A DNA stretch of 64,000 nucleotides. Source: Aphanothece sacrum FPU1 (GTDB lineage: Bacteria; Cyanobacteriota; Cyanobacteriia; Cyanobacteriales; Microcystaceae). The position numbers and the translations under genes are program-made. Positions 35,582 to 43,656 of this stretch are shown here, one piece after another; the stretch's first letter is position 1, and each line of letters starts with the position of its first letter. The DNA is taken from contig NZ_BDQK01000016.1 in NCBI RefSeq assembly GCF_003864295.1, forward strand, positions 1 through 64,000. The letters are read 5' to 3'. The notes under the pieces are model-generated. The model was not told the origin of the DNA. It worked only from the letters and a program-made list of their open reading frames with translations, and made no database searches.

Positions 35582-35744
35582 TCTTTAATGTTGAAGCTTA
35601 CAACGTTGGGAGCCAAAATAACCCGCAAGGAAAGCTAAAATAGGTGAGATAGGATAGATAAAAGCGATTGAGAATATTCTAACGTTAGCGGGGTCTTTCC
35701 CGTTTGTCTCCTAGATTTTTCTAATGTTAACCATTGAGTAACCT

Positions 35745-36932
35745 ATGACCCATCCCCAAGCGATTTCTTCCTCTGTCGAAAAACAACGACAAGAGTTTCC
35801 CGGACTGACCAATAAAGTTTATTTTAATTTTGGGGGACAAGGAACTTTACCTCGTGCTGGATTAGAAGCTATTCTTGATGCTCATAAATTTCTTCAACAA
35901 CAAGGGCCTTTTTCTTTAAAAGTTAATGCTTGGTTGGAACAAAAAAATTGCTTACTCAGACAAGAAATTGCTTCTGAATTAGGGGTATTTCCTGAAACTA
36001 TTACTTTAACTGAAAATGTGACGGCTGGCTGTAATATTGTTTTGTGGGGATTAGAATGGCAAGAAGGCGATCGCATTTTAATGACGGATTGTGAACATCC
36101 TGGAATCATTGCCATTGTTCAAGAAATTGCTCGACGTTTTGGGGTTGGTATTGATATTTGTCCCATTCTTAATACTCTTAATCAAGGTGATCCTGTTGCT
36201 ATTATTAAGGAACATTTAACTCCTCAAACTCGCTTAGTGGTTTTAAGTCATTTACTATGGAATACGGGGCAAGTTTTACCTTTAGGTGATATTGTTCATG
36301 TTTGTCATAATTATAGCGATCACCCGGTTCAAGTATTAGTAGATGCTGCCCAATCAGCCGGATCATTAGCTTTAAATTTACCAGAAATTGGGGTTGATTT
36401 TTATGCTTTTACTGGTCATAAATGGTTCTGTGGGCCAGCCGGAGTTGGAGGACTTTATATACGTCCAGAAAGTTTTTCATCTGTTCATCCTACCTTTATT
36501 GGTTGGCGAGGAATTAATATGAATGCAATGGGTCAACCGACGGGTTGGAAAGAAGATGGTAGAAGATTTGAAGTGGCTAGTTCAGCTTATCCTCAGTACG
36601 AAGGATTACGGGCAGCTATTGCGGTTCATCGAGATTGGGGAACCCCGGAAGAACGTTATCAACAAATTTGTCAATTAAGTGAGTATTTATGGCAAGGTTT
36701 ATCTAAGATTGATGGCATACAATGTTTAAAGAATTCTCCTCCAGAAGCGGGTTTAGTTTCTTTTACAATTAATCGTGATATTTCTCATGATAAAGCAGTT
36801 CAGGAATTAGAAAAACAAGGATTTTTTGTGAGAACAATTCGTGATCCTAATTGTATTCGTGCTTGTGTTCATTATTTTACACTTCCGGCTGAAATTGAAC
36901 AGTTAATTGGGGCTATTGGTAAAATTATTTAA
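35745..36932 (+). CDS. Class V aminotransferase-fold PLP enzyme (cysteine lyase/desulfurase-like)
   Basis: A 395-residue PLP-dependent enzyme. The PLP lysine is in FTGHKWFCGPAGVGG (about residue 225), preceded by VLVDAAQSAGSLALNLPEIG with the PLP-pyridine Asp. Other family positions are TLTENVTAGCNIVLWG and LSHLLWNTGQVLP. The closest known type is the L-cysteine/cystine C-S lyase (C-DES) of Synechocystis, which supplies persulfide sulfur. It lacks an obvious catalytic Cys loop of IscS. Substrate assignment is inference. Confidence 0.85.
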   Translation: MTHPQAISSSVEKQRQEFPGLTNKVYFNFGGQGTLPRAGLEAILDAHKFLQQQGPFSLKVNAWLEQKNCLLRQEIASELGVFPETITLTENVTAGCNIVLWGLEWQEGDRILMTDCEHPGIIAIVQEIARRFGVGIDICPILNTLNQGDPVAIIKEHLTPQTRLVVLSHLLWNTGQVLPLGDIVHVCHNYSDHPVQVLVDAAQSAGSLALNLPEIGVDFYAFTGHKWFCGPAGVGGLYIRPESFSSVHPTFIGWRGINMNAMGQPTGWKEDGRRFEVASSAYPQYEGLRAAIAVHRDWGTPEERYQQICQLSEYLWQGLSKIDGIQCLKNSPPEAGLVSFTINRDISHDKAVQELEKQGFFVRTIRDPNCIRACVHYFTLPAEIEQLIGAIGKII

Positions 36933-36979
36933 TGTGATCATAAATTACCCCTACAGATATGGTTTGTGGGTAAGTATTA

Positions 36980-37288
36980 TTAATGAGGGAAGTTGGGAAA
37001 GAATAACTTAACTGCCCCTGTTCCAATTGCTAAAATAAAGCCAACTACCACCGAACGATTGATGAATTCTTGAGAGTCTAACCGCTTACTAATTCCTTTG
37101 ACTTCTGCATCAAGTGCTTTAATTTCTCCTGTTAATTTTTCTTCTAATCTGACTTGTCCTATCTTCAAATCATTAACATCTTTTTGTAGGGTGTCTAATT
37201 TTACCTCAAATTTTTGATCCATTTTTTCTAATTGCTGATTGATCTTATCTAAAGCTTCTTTAAGATCTATTTCGATGGTTAGGGACAT
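36980..37288 (-). CDS. Coiled-coil protein with C-terminal membrane anchor
   Basis: About 102 residues from the ATG at 37286-37288, which has GGAG nine bases upstream; an in-frame TTG five codons earlier is less likely. Residues 5-75 form a long heptad-rich coiled coil (EALDKINQQLEKMDQKFEVK ... EEKLTGEIKALDAEV). They are followed by one membrane helix (SVVVGFILAIGTGAVKLFF). The layout resembles XhlA/DUF1640-type proteins. The function is unknown. Confidence 0.65.
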   Translation of the reverse strand: MSLTIEIDLKEALDKINQQLEKMDQKFEVKLDTLQKDVNDLKIGQVRLEEKLTGEIKALDAEVKGISKRLDSQEFINRSVVVGFILAIGTGAVKLFFPNFPH

Positions 37289-37326
37289 AATGTTATTCTC
37301 CAATTAGTTATTTTTTTCAATACAGG

Positions 37327-37737
37327 TTAACAGATCAATTCATCATGACAGCCAAATGGATAGGAAGAATTATAAGTTTTTTCTCTTTTTCCAAACAACT
37401 TATAACGATTATCTCTTACTTTTTCATAGGTTTTATCTCCCAACATTTTCATGCCTGGTAATGCTCGATACGCAATGATAAAAGCTTGTCCCAACGGTAA
37501 AAGATTGATAATTTCTTCTGCTGCTTCACTACCTTGCCAACGATTTTGAGAACTATTCCCATCGATTAAAATCATACCCATTTGACAGTCTTCAGAAGTA
37601 ATGCCAAACTGTTGTAAAGTGTCTTGATTTTGAATGGGAATATAATCAAATAATTTACCCTGATCAAAGGTTTCTAATAGTTGGGTAAATGTGGCACAAA
37701 GATTACAATTTCCATCGTAAATTACATGATAAGTCAT
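37327..37737 (-). CDS. DCC1-like thiol-disulfide oxidoreductase family protein (DUF393)
   Basis: A 136-residue member of the DCC family, named for the Asp-x-x-Cys-x-x-Cys motif, here DGNCNLC at residues 8-14. The rest matches as well (FDYIPIQNQDTLQQFGI, GSEAAEEIINLLPLG). It is predicted to have a thioredoxin-like fold; the reaction is unproven. A heptamer array (37740-37767) fills the junction to the upstream gene and sits directly before this start codon, where no Shine-Dalgarno sequence is visible. Confidence 0.85.
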   Translation of the reverse strand: MTYHVIYDGNCNLCATFTQLLETFDQGKLFDYIPIQNQDTLQQFGITSEDCQMGMILIDGNSSQNRWQGSEAAEEIINLLPLGQAFIIAYRALPGMKMLGDKTYEKVRDNRYKLFGKREKTYNSSYPFGCHDELIC

Positions 37738-37739
37738 TT

Positions 37740-37767
37740 CAGTTACCAGTTATCAGTTATCAGTTAT
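37740..37767. repeat. Heptamer tandem repeat, CAGTTAY x4
   Basis: CAGTTAC followed by three CAGTTAT units. The array begins two bases from the start codon of the DCC1-like gene and overlaps the stop codon of the 442-residue gene, so it is the whole operon junction. Confidence 0.95.
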
Positions 37768-39092
37768 TCATTATCCATTAATCGTCTCTGCCATTCTTTG
37801 TCAATCTGCTCAGATCTTTCTATTTCTTGTTCTAATACATCTTTTTCTGTAGTATAAGTAATATCAGACTGAGTAATGAATTTTTCGGCAGCAAATTGAT
37901 GAGCATAATCTAATTTTTCTTGAAGTGATTTTTCTATTTGTTGTAAATTCTCTACTTGTTGTTGTCGTTTAATGTTACGAGATTCAATTTTACTATTTTG
38001 CCATTGAATCCAAAAATAACGCATCAAGGGAACACTTAAAAATGCAGTTGCATAAGCCAATAATATCCAATAAATTGAATTAACAAAAGCAACTAATCCT
38101 CCAAATTGAGCTACTAAAGCAGGATCTTTGAGAAATGAGCCTAATACTAAGGCTAAAATAAAATTTAAAGCTCCTAATCCAATTGATAGCATAATTTGCC
38201 CACTATTGGCTCGACTAAACCGATAAAATTTCTCCTCTAAATAACTAGCAACTGATTTTTTAGTCTGTTTTTGTACCGTAACTTGTAACTCAGGAAAATA
38301 GTAAATAATTCCCCCTGCAGGTGACACTTCAGGAGAACCATTAAATCGAATTAATACAGGCAATATGTAATCTTCATTTTCCTGATTATATTGTGTGATA
38401 TTATCGAGATAAGGTGCAACTTGTTCGGCCACAATGGCTCCTTTATTATTACGAATAACTGACCCTATTTCTTGCCAACGACGCTCTTCTAAATCATAAT
38501 TAGGATTACCATCTCCAAAGAGGAAAGAAAAAATACCTTCCAAAAAATTAATCTCGCTTTTAGCTTTTCCCTTTTTAGGAATTTCTTGAGATTGATATTC
38601 ATAGCGATTATCGTAACGATTGGGATAAAAAATCCAGAACAAATCTGAAAAATTAGGAAAGAAAAAGAAGTTTAAACCACCAGAATTTCTATCATTTCCT
38701 CCTTGAGAATCACTATCTCCATTACGACTTGAATTAATACCAATAATGATAATGGCAATTGTAATCATCATTAAGATAATTGAAGCAATAAGAATAACAC
38801 CAAAAGAAACTCGAATCAAATAAAATAAAACTTTCCAGACTTTTTCCCAAGTTTCTTGTAAGCGTAGTTTCCAATATTTATTACGTAGAATTGTCCGAAA
38901 ATTTTGGGGGAAAAGATAGACAATTTCTCCTGATTCAGCAACTTGTAGATGTCCCCCTGCATCAGAAGCTAATGCGAGTAATCCTTGTTGTGCTAAATTA
39001 AGTTTAAGTCCTGCTTGTGCGGCTACGTCTCCAACGGTTACACGGTAGCCTAGTTTTTCAACCGATGTCATGATTTCAGGTTTAGGAGTCAT
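37764..39092 (-). CDS. Conserved membrane protein (plastid At5g03900-like)
   Basis: A 442-residue protein with a soluble N-terminal winged-helix-like part (GYRVTVGDVAAQAGLKLNLA, then HLQVAESGEIVYLFPQNFR). Membrane segments are at about 90-115 (VLFYLIRVSFGVILIASII) and two more at about 300-360, and the tail is a coiled coil. The N-terminal motif is shared with a conserved plastid/cyanobacterial family represented by Arabidopsis At5g03900, for which I know no firm function. It is upstream of the DCC1-like gene with only the heptamer array between. Confidence 0.7.
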   Translation of the reverse strand: MTPKPEIMTSVEKLGYRVTVGDVAAQAGLKLNLAQQGLLALASDAGGHLQVAESGEIVYLFPQNFRTILRNKYWKLRLQETWEKVWKVLFYLIRVSFGVILIASIILMMITIAIIIIGINSSRNGDSDSQGGNDRNSGGLNFFFFPNFSDLFWIFYPNRYDNRYEYQSQEIPKKGKAKSEINFLEGIFSFLFGDGNPNYDLEERRWQEIGSVIRNNKGAIVAEQVAPYLDNITQYNQENEDYILPVLIRFNGSPEVSPAGGIIYYFPELQVTVQKQTKKSVASYLEEKFYRFSRANSGQIMLSIGLGALNFILALVLGSFLKDPALVAQFGGLVAFVNSIYWILLAYATAFLSVPLMRYFWIQWQNSKIESRNIKRQQQVENLQQIEKSLQEKLDYAHQFAAEKFITQSDITYTTEKDVLEQEIERSEQIDKEWQRRLMDNE

Positions 39093-39191
39093 GGCAGTAT
39101 TTTCCTTTAATCTTTTCTATTTTCTATTATAAAGTCAACTCTTAGGGATAGTGGAAATTTTTTGTTAATATTTGGGATAAAAATCATTAAG

Positions 39192-39530
39192 CTAAGTTGA
39201 CAAATTTTCCATAATCATTCTTATTTTTTGTTTTAAGTCTGGCAAATCATTGACTATAATTAGCCAGACTTCTTCTAAATCAACTCGAAGATAATCATGG
39301 ATTAAGACATCTCGAAATCCTGCTATTTTTCTCCATTATATATCAGGATAAGCCTCTTTGAATTCATTTTCTAACCGTTTAGTGGCTTCCCCAATAATCT
39401 CAAAATTACGAATAACCGCATCCTGAATCATGCGATTTTGTGTAAATATCTCCTGTCCTTCTTGAGTGTAAGTTTCAATATTGGCAATACATTCTTGAAT
39501 ATTACTTAAATAAAATTCATTTTTTTTCAT
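39192..39530 (-). pseudogene. HepT-like toxin gene with an in-frame stop
   Basis: A 113-codon frame for a HepT/DUF86 HEPN protein, interrupted once by TAA at 39336-39338. Before the stop: FEIIGEATKRLENEFKEAYP. After it: WRKIAGFRDVLIHDYLRVDL with the intact Arg-x4-His ribonuclease motif (RDVLIH). The stop falls just before the WRKIAG motif. No MntA-like gene is found upstream, so it is an orphan. Reversion or suppression would restore a full-length toxin. Confidence 0.8.
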
Positions 39531-39624
39531 CTTAATTTTACGAGGCTGCTTGCTCCATATATAATTTAGCTAATTTTAGATATAATAATCAATAAGGTCA
39601 AAATTAACCAAACAGGAGTTATTA

Positions 39625-40164
39625 ATGATTATAAGACAAAATCTCAATTTTTCCCTAAGTTTAACCTTAATATGCGGAATTTTTGCTAATTTTTCTTGGG
39701 TTATTCCCGTTCAAGCGGCTGAGCAAGTTATATTAACTTATAGTATTCTCCGAGAGTCCGTATCTGTTGATGAATTAAGTGACTTAGCCAAAACTGGAAG
39801 TGTTTCTCCTGCTTTAAAATCTTATTTAAAATTAGCTAATAAAAATCCAGAAGATTTGCGAAATGTTTTAAACCAAAGTGTTAATGTTGATCCGGTTATT
39901 TTGTCTAAGGTTCTTAATAGTTTTGCTGGAAATTATGTTCTGGATGAAGTAGGGCAAATTATTCATACTCCCTCAAAACGCGCTAGTCGAGAATCATTAA
40001 GAGGTGCTTTAGTGACTTCTGCTGTATCTGATCGTAATATTCAGGTAGTAGAAATTTTAGAAAATTATCCTACCTCAGAACTTCATGTTGATGGCGATCG
40101 CTTAGCGGAAATTTATAAACAAATTCAAGGAGTTGTTAATCAAATTCCTCGTCTTCCTTTTTAA
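39625..40164 (+). CDS. Exported DUF1400-domain protein
   Basis: A 179-residue secreted protein. The signal peptide ends after VQAA (about residue 35). The mature part is the DUF1400 helical domain (EQVILTYSILRESVSVDELS ... LAKTGSVSPALKSYLKLA). In cyanobacteria this domain is usually the N-terminal part of alpha/beta hydrolases; here it stands alone. The last stretch (NIQVVEILENYPTSELHVDG) agrees with the family. Its stop codon lies in the first unit of the 92-bp tandem repeat. Confidence 0.8.
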   Translation: MIIRQNLNFSLSLTLICGIFANFSWVIPVQAAEQVILTYSILRESVSVDELSDLAKTGSVSPALKSYLKLANKNPEDLRNVLNQSVNVDPVILSKVLNSFAGNYVLDEVGQIIHTPSKRASRESLRGALVTSAVSDRNIQVVEILENYPTSELHVDGDRLAEIYKQIQGVVNQIPRLPF

Positions 40165-40433
40165 CTATTAGAAAAAAAGCCTGTGAAGAAAGGCTTTGTA
40201 TGTATAGCATCAGTCTTTAGGCTGAATAAACTTATGATTTAAGTTCCTCTTTTTAACTATTAGAAAAAAAGCCTGTGAAGAAAGGCTTTGTATGTATAGC
40301 ATCAGTCTTTAGGCTGAATAAACTTATGATTTAAGTCTCTCTTTTTAACTATTAGAAAAAAAGCCTGTGAAGACAGGCTTTGTATGTATAGCATCAGCCT
40401 TTAGGCTGAATAAAATCATGATTTAAGTTCCTC
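40158..40433 (+). repeat. 92-bp tandem repeat, three copies
   Basis: Three consecutive 92-bp units run from the end of the DUF1400 gene to the end of moaB. Each has a hairpin (AAGCCTG-TGAAGA-CAGGCTT in copy 3, less perfect in copies 1 and 2) and a second palindrome (TCAGCCTTTAGGCTGA in copy 3). The unit junction carries the TTTTTAA of the DUF1400 stop region and the AAGTTCCTC of the moaB end. It is a REP-type unit amplified in place and probably serves as a transcription terminator for both genes. Confidence 0.9.
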
Positions 40434-40926
40434 GTAATTGTTTAATTAAATGAATTAATTCCGGTAAAATCAACTTATCTAACCCTAATTTTACAGCATT
40501 AGAAGAACCTGGAAGCGAAAAGATTAACTTATTTTGATAAATTCCCGCGATCGCTCTTGAGGCCATGGCCCGCGACCCAATTTCTTGATAACTCAAAAAA
40601 CGGAATAATTCCCCAAATCCTGGTAAAGTTTTGTCTAATAACTCAGATAAAACATCATAGGTAGTATCTCTAGGAGAAATTCCAGTTCCCCCGTTAAAAA
40701 TCACTCCATCTATGATATTATTTTGAGATAATTCTTGTAACTGGGACTGAATTTTATGAGGTTCATCAGGTAAAATCAAGTAAGCACCGATGACATGACC
40801 AACATCCGTAAGACGTTGTTGAATTAATTGGCCACTCTTATCAGTTTGGAAGGTTCGGGTGTCACTTATGGTAATTATCGCACAACAAACAGATAAAAAG
40901 TCTTGATCAGGATGGGGAAGGGTCAT
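40423..40926 (-). CDS. moaB: MoaB/MogA-family molybdenum cofactor protein
   Basis: A 167-residue molybdopterin-binding domain protein that adenylates molybdopterin or assists in Mo insertion. The hallmark GGTGISPRDTTYD is at about residues 79-91, and SRAIAGIYQNKLIFSLPGS near 130 is typical. Length fits MoaB (about 170). The cofactor would serve nitrate reductase or other Mo enzymes, which are not in this window. Its last codons are included in the third copy of the 92-bp repeat. Confidence 0.93.
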   Translation of the reverse strand: MTLPHPDQDFLSVCCAIITISDTRTFQTDKSGQLIQQRLTDVGHVIGAYLILPDEPHKIQSQLQELSQNNIIDGVIFNGGTGISPRDTTYDVLSELLDKTLPGFGELFRFLSYQEIGSRAMASRAIAGIYQNKLIFSLPGSSNAVKLGLDKLILPELIHLIKQLRGT

Positions 40927-41000
40927 GATTAAAAGTGTTAGGAATAGGCTATAAATATGCTTATGTGAAGTATAAATTATAAATTGGGATTGTTGAAATC

Positions 41001-41165
41001 GGCTCTCCCGATATCTTGGTGTAAAATGTATATCTGAGTTACAATAGTTAAGATGGTGGCTTACGACGCGCCTTAAAACTTATTAGTTTTTCATCAAAAT
41101 CATAGCCGCGTCTAACCCACCTTACGAACTATAAGCTTAACTTATCACCACAGATACAGGAGAGC
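41001..41165. mobile_element. MITE-like element, family B, copy 2 (best preserved)
   Basis: A 165-bp element with terminal inverted repeats GGCTCTCCCGATATCTTGG and the complement of CCACAGATACAGGAGAGC. Inside is GGTGGCTTACGACGCG facing CGCGTCTAACCCACC. No coding capacity. It lies between moaB and psb28, ending eight bases from the psb28 stop codon. Confidence 0.75.
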
Positions 41166-41173
41166 AAGATAGA

Positions 41174-41509
41174 TTAAGCTTTAGAAAATCCCATTCCATT
41201 TTTTTGTGCATAACGTTCCATAAACCGCATGAAACGATCCCACTCTGCTTGAGAGTTCATAATTAAAATAGCTTCTATAGAGGTTGCTTTTCCATTGATA
41301 AATTTGCCTTTAACCTCGCGGGTAAGGATTTCTCCTTCCTCATCAACGAGGTACATTCCCGTGATTTCATCGGTTCTTCCTGCATCGAGAATGTTAGGAG
41401 AGTCAAACCGGAAAGTTGCTGTTCCACTGTCTCCCTTAACTCCGCGTGTCAGACGAACTTCAGGAACGACAGATTCAGTCACACCAGGAGAAAATTGTAT
41501 TTCAGCCAT
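41174..41509 (-). CDS. psb28: Photosystem II assembly protein Psb28
   Basis: A 111-residue protein that binds photosystem II assembly intermediates at the cytoplasmic side. The sequence is typical: [20 protein letters not shown] at the start, [24 protein letters not shown] and [10 protein letters not shown]. It ends [16 protein letters not shown] lies just before the ATG. It is monocistronic. Confidence 0.97.
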   Translation of the reverse strand: MAEIQFSPGVTESVVPEVRLTRGVKGDSGTATFRFDSPNILDAGRTDEITGMYLVDEEGEILTREVKGKFINGKATSIEAILIMNSQAEWDRFMRFMERYAQKNGMGFSKA

Positions 41510-41610
41510 CCTTGTTATCCTTATGTTAAATCTAAATGATCATTTATTTATCATCTCATAGTCTGGCTTTTTTTGTCTTGGGGAACTATACCTGAAAAAC
41601 TATCAACAGA

Positions 41611-41685
41611 CTAATTTTTAACGTTAACCGTTTCTCCCGCTAAATTTTGAGCTAAGGTTAAATAATCCAACCAATCAAAAGTCAT
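41611..41685 (-). pseudogene. 5' fragment of a HEPN-like gene
   Basis: The ATG at 41683-41685 overlaps the stop codon of the preceding frame (ATGA). The 24 codons start MTFDWLDYLTLAQNLAG, like small cyanobacterial HEPN-domain proteins, and then stop. The conserved part expected further on is missing. Confidence 0.5.
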
Positions 41686-42026
41686 AAATAATCATATCTG
41701 ACATAAATTTGACTGCGGACATCACTATTATAGTTTCCTAACCACTCAGCATAAAGTTTTTCAATTTGTTCAATTGCTTTCTCTGTATCTTCAATTTTTC
41801 TTGTTAGGTAAACAACCAATTGGAAGTCAGCTAATTCTGGATCTAAAATACAATCAAGAAATACATTTGAGTCAGGTAAATATTTGCTTATTAAATTTTT
41901 ACCTAATACTAAAATTGATAATAGATTGGGATGCGTTTCTAAAAATTGAACAACATCATTCTCACGACGAAATTGATAAAATGATTTTAAATCATAAACT
42001 AGAGATTAGAAAGTAGTACCTATCAT
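41682..42026 (-). pseudogene. Degraded partner gene of the HEPN-like fragment
   Basis: About 107 codons are open (SLVYDLKSFYQFRRENDVVQ ... FLDCILDPELADFQLVVYLT), ending at 41682. The only in-frame ATG (42026) is followed by a stop after six codons (TAA at 42006-42008). The sequence resembles a cyanobacterial family of unknown function often found next to small toxin-like genes. A nonsense mutation or loss of the true 5' end has inactivated it. Confidence 0.55.
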
Positions 42027-42065
42027 GGTATTAACTAAACTTGATTGAGCTACGACAATTAAAAC

Positions 42066-42137
42066 GAACACGGAGGGATTTGAACCCCCGACCCTCAGGA
42101 CCGGAACCTGATGCTCTATCCACTGAGCTACGTGTCC
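42066..42137 (-). tRNA. tRNA-Arg (CCG)
   Basis: A 72-base cloverleaf on the minus strand. The acceptor stem GGACACG pairs with CGTGTTC, and the D-arm GCTCAGTGGATAGAGC is intact. The anticodon stem TCAGG/CCTGA encloses the loop TTCCGGT with anticodon CCG. The T-arm is GGGGGTTCAAATCCCTC. CCA is not encoded. Confidence 0.95.
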
Positions 42138-42189
42138 ATAATCTGTTTTAGCATAACACGATTCGGCACCTTTTTGTGATTGTCTTGCG

Positions 42190-43308
42190 TCAGGAATTAC
42201 CGACAAAAACCGCGCCCCTTTCCCTCAAACTTTGGGACATTTCTTCAGTTATTCCGGGATTTTCACCAAATTTAGCCCCATTTACTACTGCACCGCTAAA
42301 ATTGGTCTGGCTTAAATTCGCTTCTACTAAATTAGCGTCCGTTAAATCTGCCCCAATGAGATTAGCTAACGCCAAACTAGCACGGTAAAAGTCCCCCTGA
42401 TTTAACTTGGCATTACCCAAATAGGCTCCGCTTAAGTCTGCACCGCTAAATCTAGCATAACATAGTATAGCCTCACTCAAATCTGCATCCGTTAAATTAG
42501 CACCCCGAAAATTACTGCGAATCAAATTCGCCCCACTTAACTCAATACTACTTAATTCTGTCGCCAGAAAATTTCCGCCGCATAAGTCAACTTTAGGGTT
42601 TAATTGGGCTAATTGGGCTAATTCGAGTAAATTATGATTGTTAGCGGTGTAAATAGTCTCAATGGTTTGATGAAGTTGAGCTAAACTATGAGGATTAATT
42701 CCTTGAGTCGGTTGGTCATCTGGACTTTCCGAGGCTAATCCGTCCAAGCTGACTTGAATTTGAGATAAATAGGGATTTAGTCTATTTTTCCACAAAAACT
42801 GAGCTAAGACCCGTTCTAAAATGCTATGTTGATTAGGATGAATATCATGTCGCCATAACCCCTCAGTTTGAGTGATAGAAACATCCGAGGGACTAACTTC
42901 AAAGGTAACACTTAAGGAGGTATCAGGTATTACCTCAATTATCGCTATTTGAGAGGAAATAGAAGGGATCTTAAGGTAAGATTGTCCAAGTTGAGGGGTA
43001 AATTGCCAAACAGCCTCAACCGGGGTCAAAGTTTGTAATTGACAGGCATCATTAAAAGAGCGTTTTGGTTCTATTATTTGCCCATTTTTGAGATTAAGTT
43101 TCAGTTTACCTCCTTTTAAAGCAAATTTAATCTGACCATTGAGTAAGGATTTTTCTTGTTCATTGAAGCGAATAGTTAATTCTAGGTTTAATTGTTCTAA
43201 TACGGTTGTCTCCACCCTCAAAGGTAAGACCTTCAAATTCAGAGAAACACAATCAGGATAGGGGTTATAACTGGTTAGATGAGGCTCAAAAGAGCGAGAT
43301 TCTGACAT
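42190..43308 (-). CDS. Pentapeptide-repeat protein
   Basis: A 372-residue protein. Residues 1-230 are a beta-rich domain that I do not recognise. From about 255 to 365 there are consecutive pentapeptide repeats of the A(D/N)Lxx type (GANLIRSNFRGANLTDADLS, GADLTDANLVEANLSQTNFS), which fold into a right-handed quadrilateral beta helix. Function in this family is mostly unknown. A nine-unit degenerate heptamer array starts eight bases upstream of the ATG and replaces any obvious ribosome-binding site. Confidence 0.88.
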   Translation of the reverse strand: MSESRSFEPHLTSYNPYPDCVSLNLKVLPLRVETTVLEQLNLELTIRFNEQEKSLLNGQIKFALKGGKLKLNLKNGQIIEPKRSFNDACQLQTLTPVEAVWQFTPQLGQSYLKIPSISSQIAIIEVIPDTSLSVTFEVSPSDVSITQTEGLWRHDIHPNQHSILERVLAQFLWKNRLNPYLSQIQVSLDGLASESPDDQPTQGINPHSLAQLHQTIETIYTANNHNLLELAQLAQLNPKVDLCGGNFLATELSSIELSGANLIRSNFRGANLTDADLSEAILCYARFSGADLSGAYLGNAKLNQGDFYRASLALANLIGADLTDANLVEANLSQTNFSGAVVNGAKFGENPGITEEMSQSLRERGAVFVGNS

Positions 43309-43315
43309 GGATAAA

Positions 43316-43378
43316 AATTATGAATTATGAATTATAAATTATGAATTATCAATGGACAATTGATAATTGACAATTGGT
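43316..43378. repeat. Degenerate heptamer array, about nine units
   Basis: Starts AATTATG-AATTATG-AATTATA-AATTATG and drifts to AATTGAT-AATTGAC. It lies directly upstream of the pentapeptide-repeat gene start codon. Confidence 0.9.
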
Positions 43379-43439
43379 TAATTTGGTTTAAAACCTCAAC
43401 GGTACTTTCTCCTTTATTTCTGCTACATAAAACTGATAC

Positions 43440-43583
43440 AACGTGGTATATTACGTCACATTGAAGTTTACTTCGGTGCTTCAACCAGAACCGTCGGCGG
43501 CACTCTGTCCACAGGCGTCAGACGGTATAGCCTACCGCCTTACTCGCTAACATTTTAGCGGCATTTAAGTCTCTCTCTACCTT
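43440..43583 (-). pseudogene. 3' remnant of a tnpB gene with its omegaRNA-side end
   Basis: On the minus strand codons 43583-43518 read KVERDLNAAKMLASKAVGYT, then V and stop. RDLNAA is the conserved C-terminal segment after the TnpB zinc ribbon. The following GCCTGTGGACAGAGTGCC and the hairpin GAAG-CACCGAAGTAAA-CTTC resemble the 3' non-coding part (omegaRNA scaffold) of cyanobacterial tnpB elements. The rest of the gene is absent. Confidence 0.7.
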
Positions 43584-43602
43584 TTAGGTAGAGGTAATTT
43601 TC

Positions 43603-43637
43603 TATTGTCCATTGTCCATTGTCCATTGTCAATTGTT
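43603..43637. repeat. Heptamer tandem repeat, CATTGTC
   Basis: Five units: TATTGTC, three perfect CATTGTC and AATTGTT. It lies 20 bases downstream of the stop codon of the REC-LOV-GGDEF gene. Confidence 0.9.
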
Positions 43638-43656
43638 GAAGAATTCCCCAAAGGGG

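Noticed and set aside
40158-40433. CRISPR-like array
   Set aside because: The 92-bp units are nearly identical throughout with no variable spacers; they are a tandem duplication of an intergenic region.
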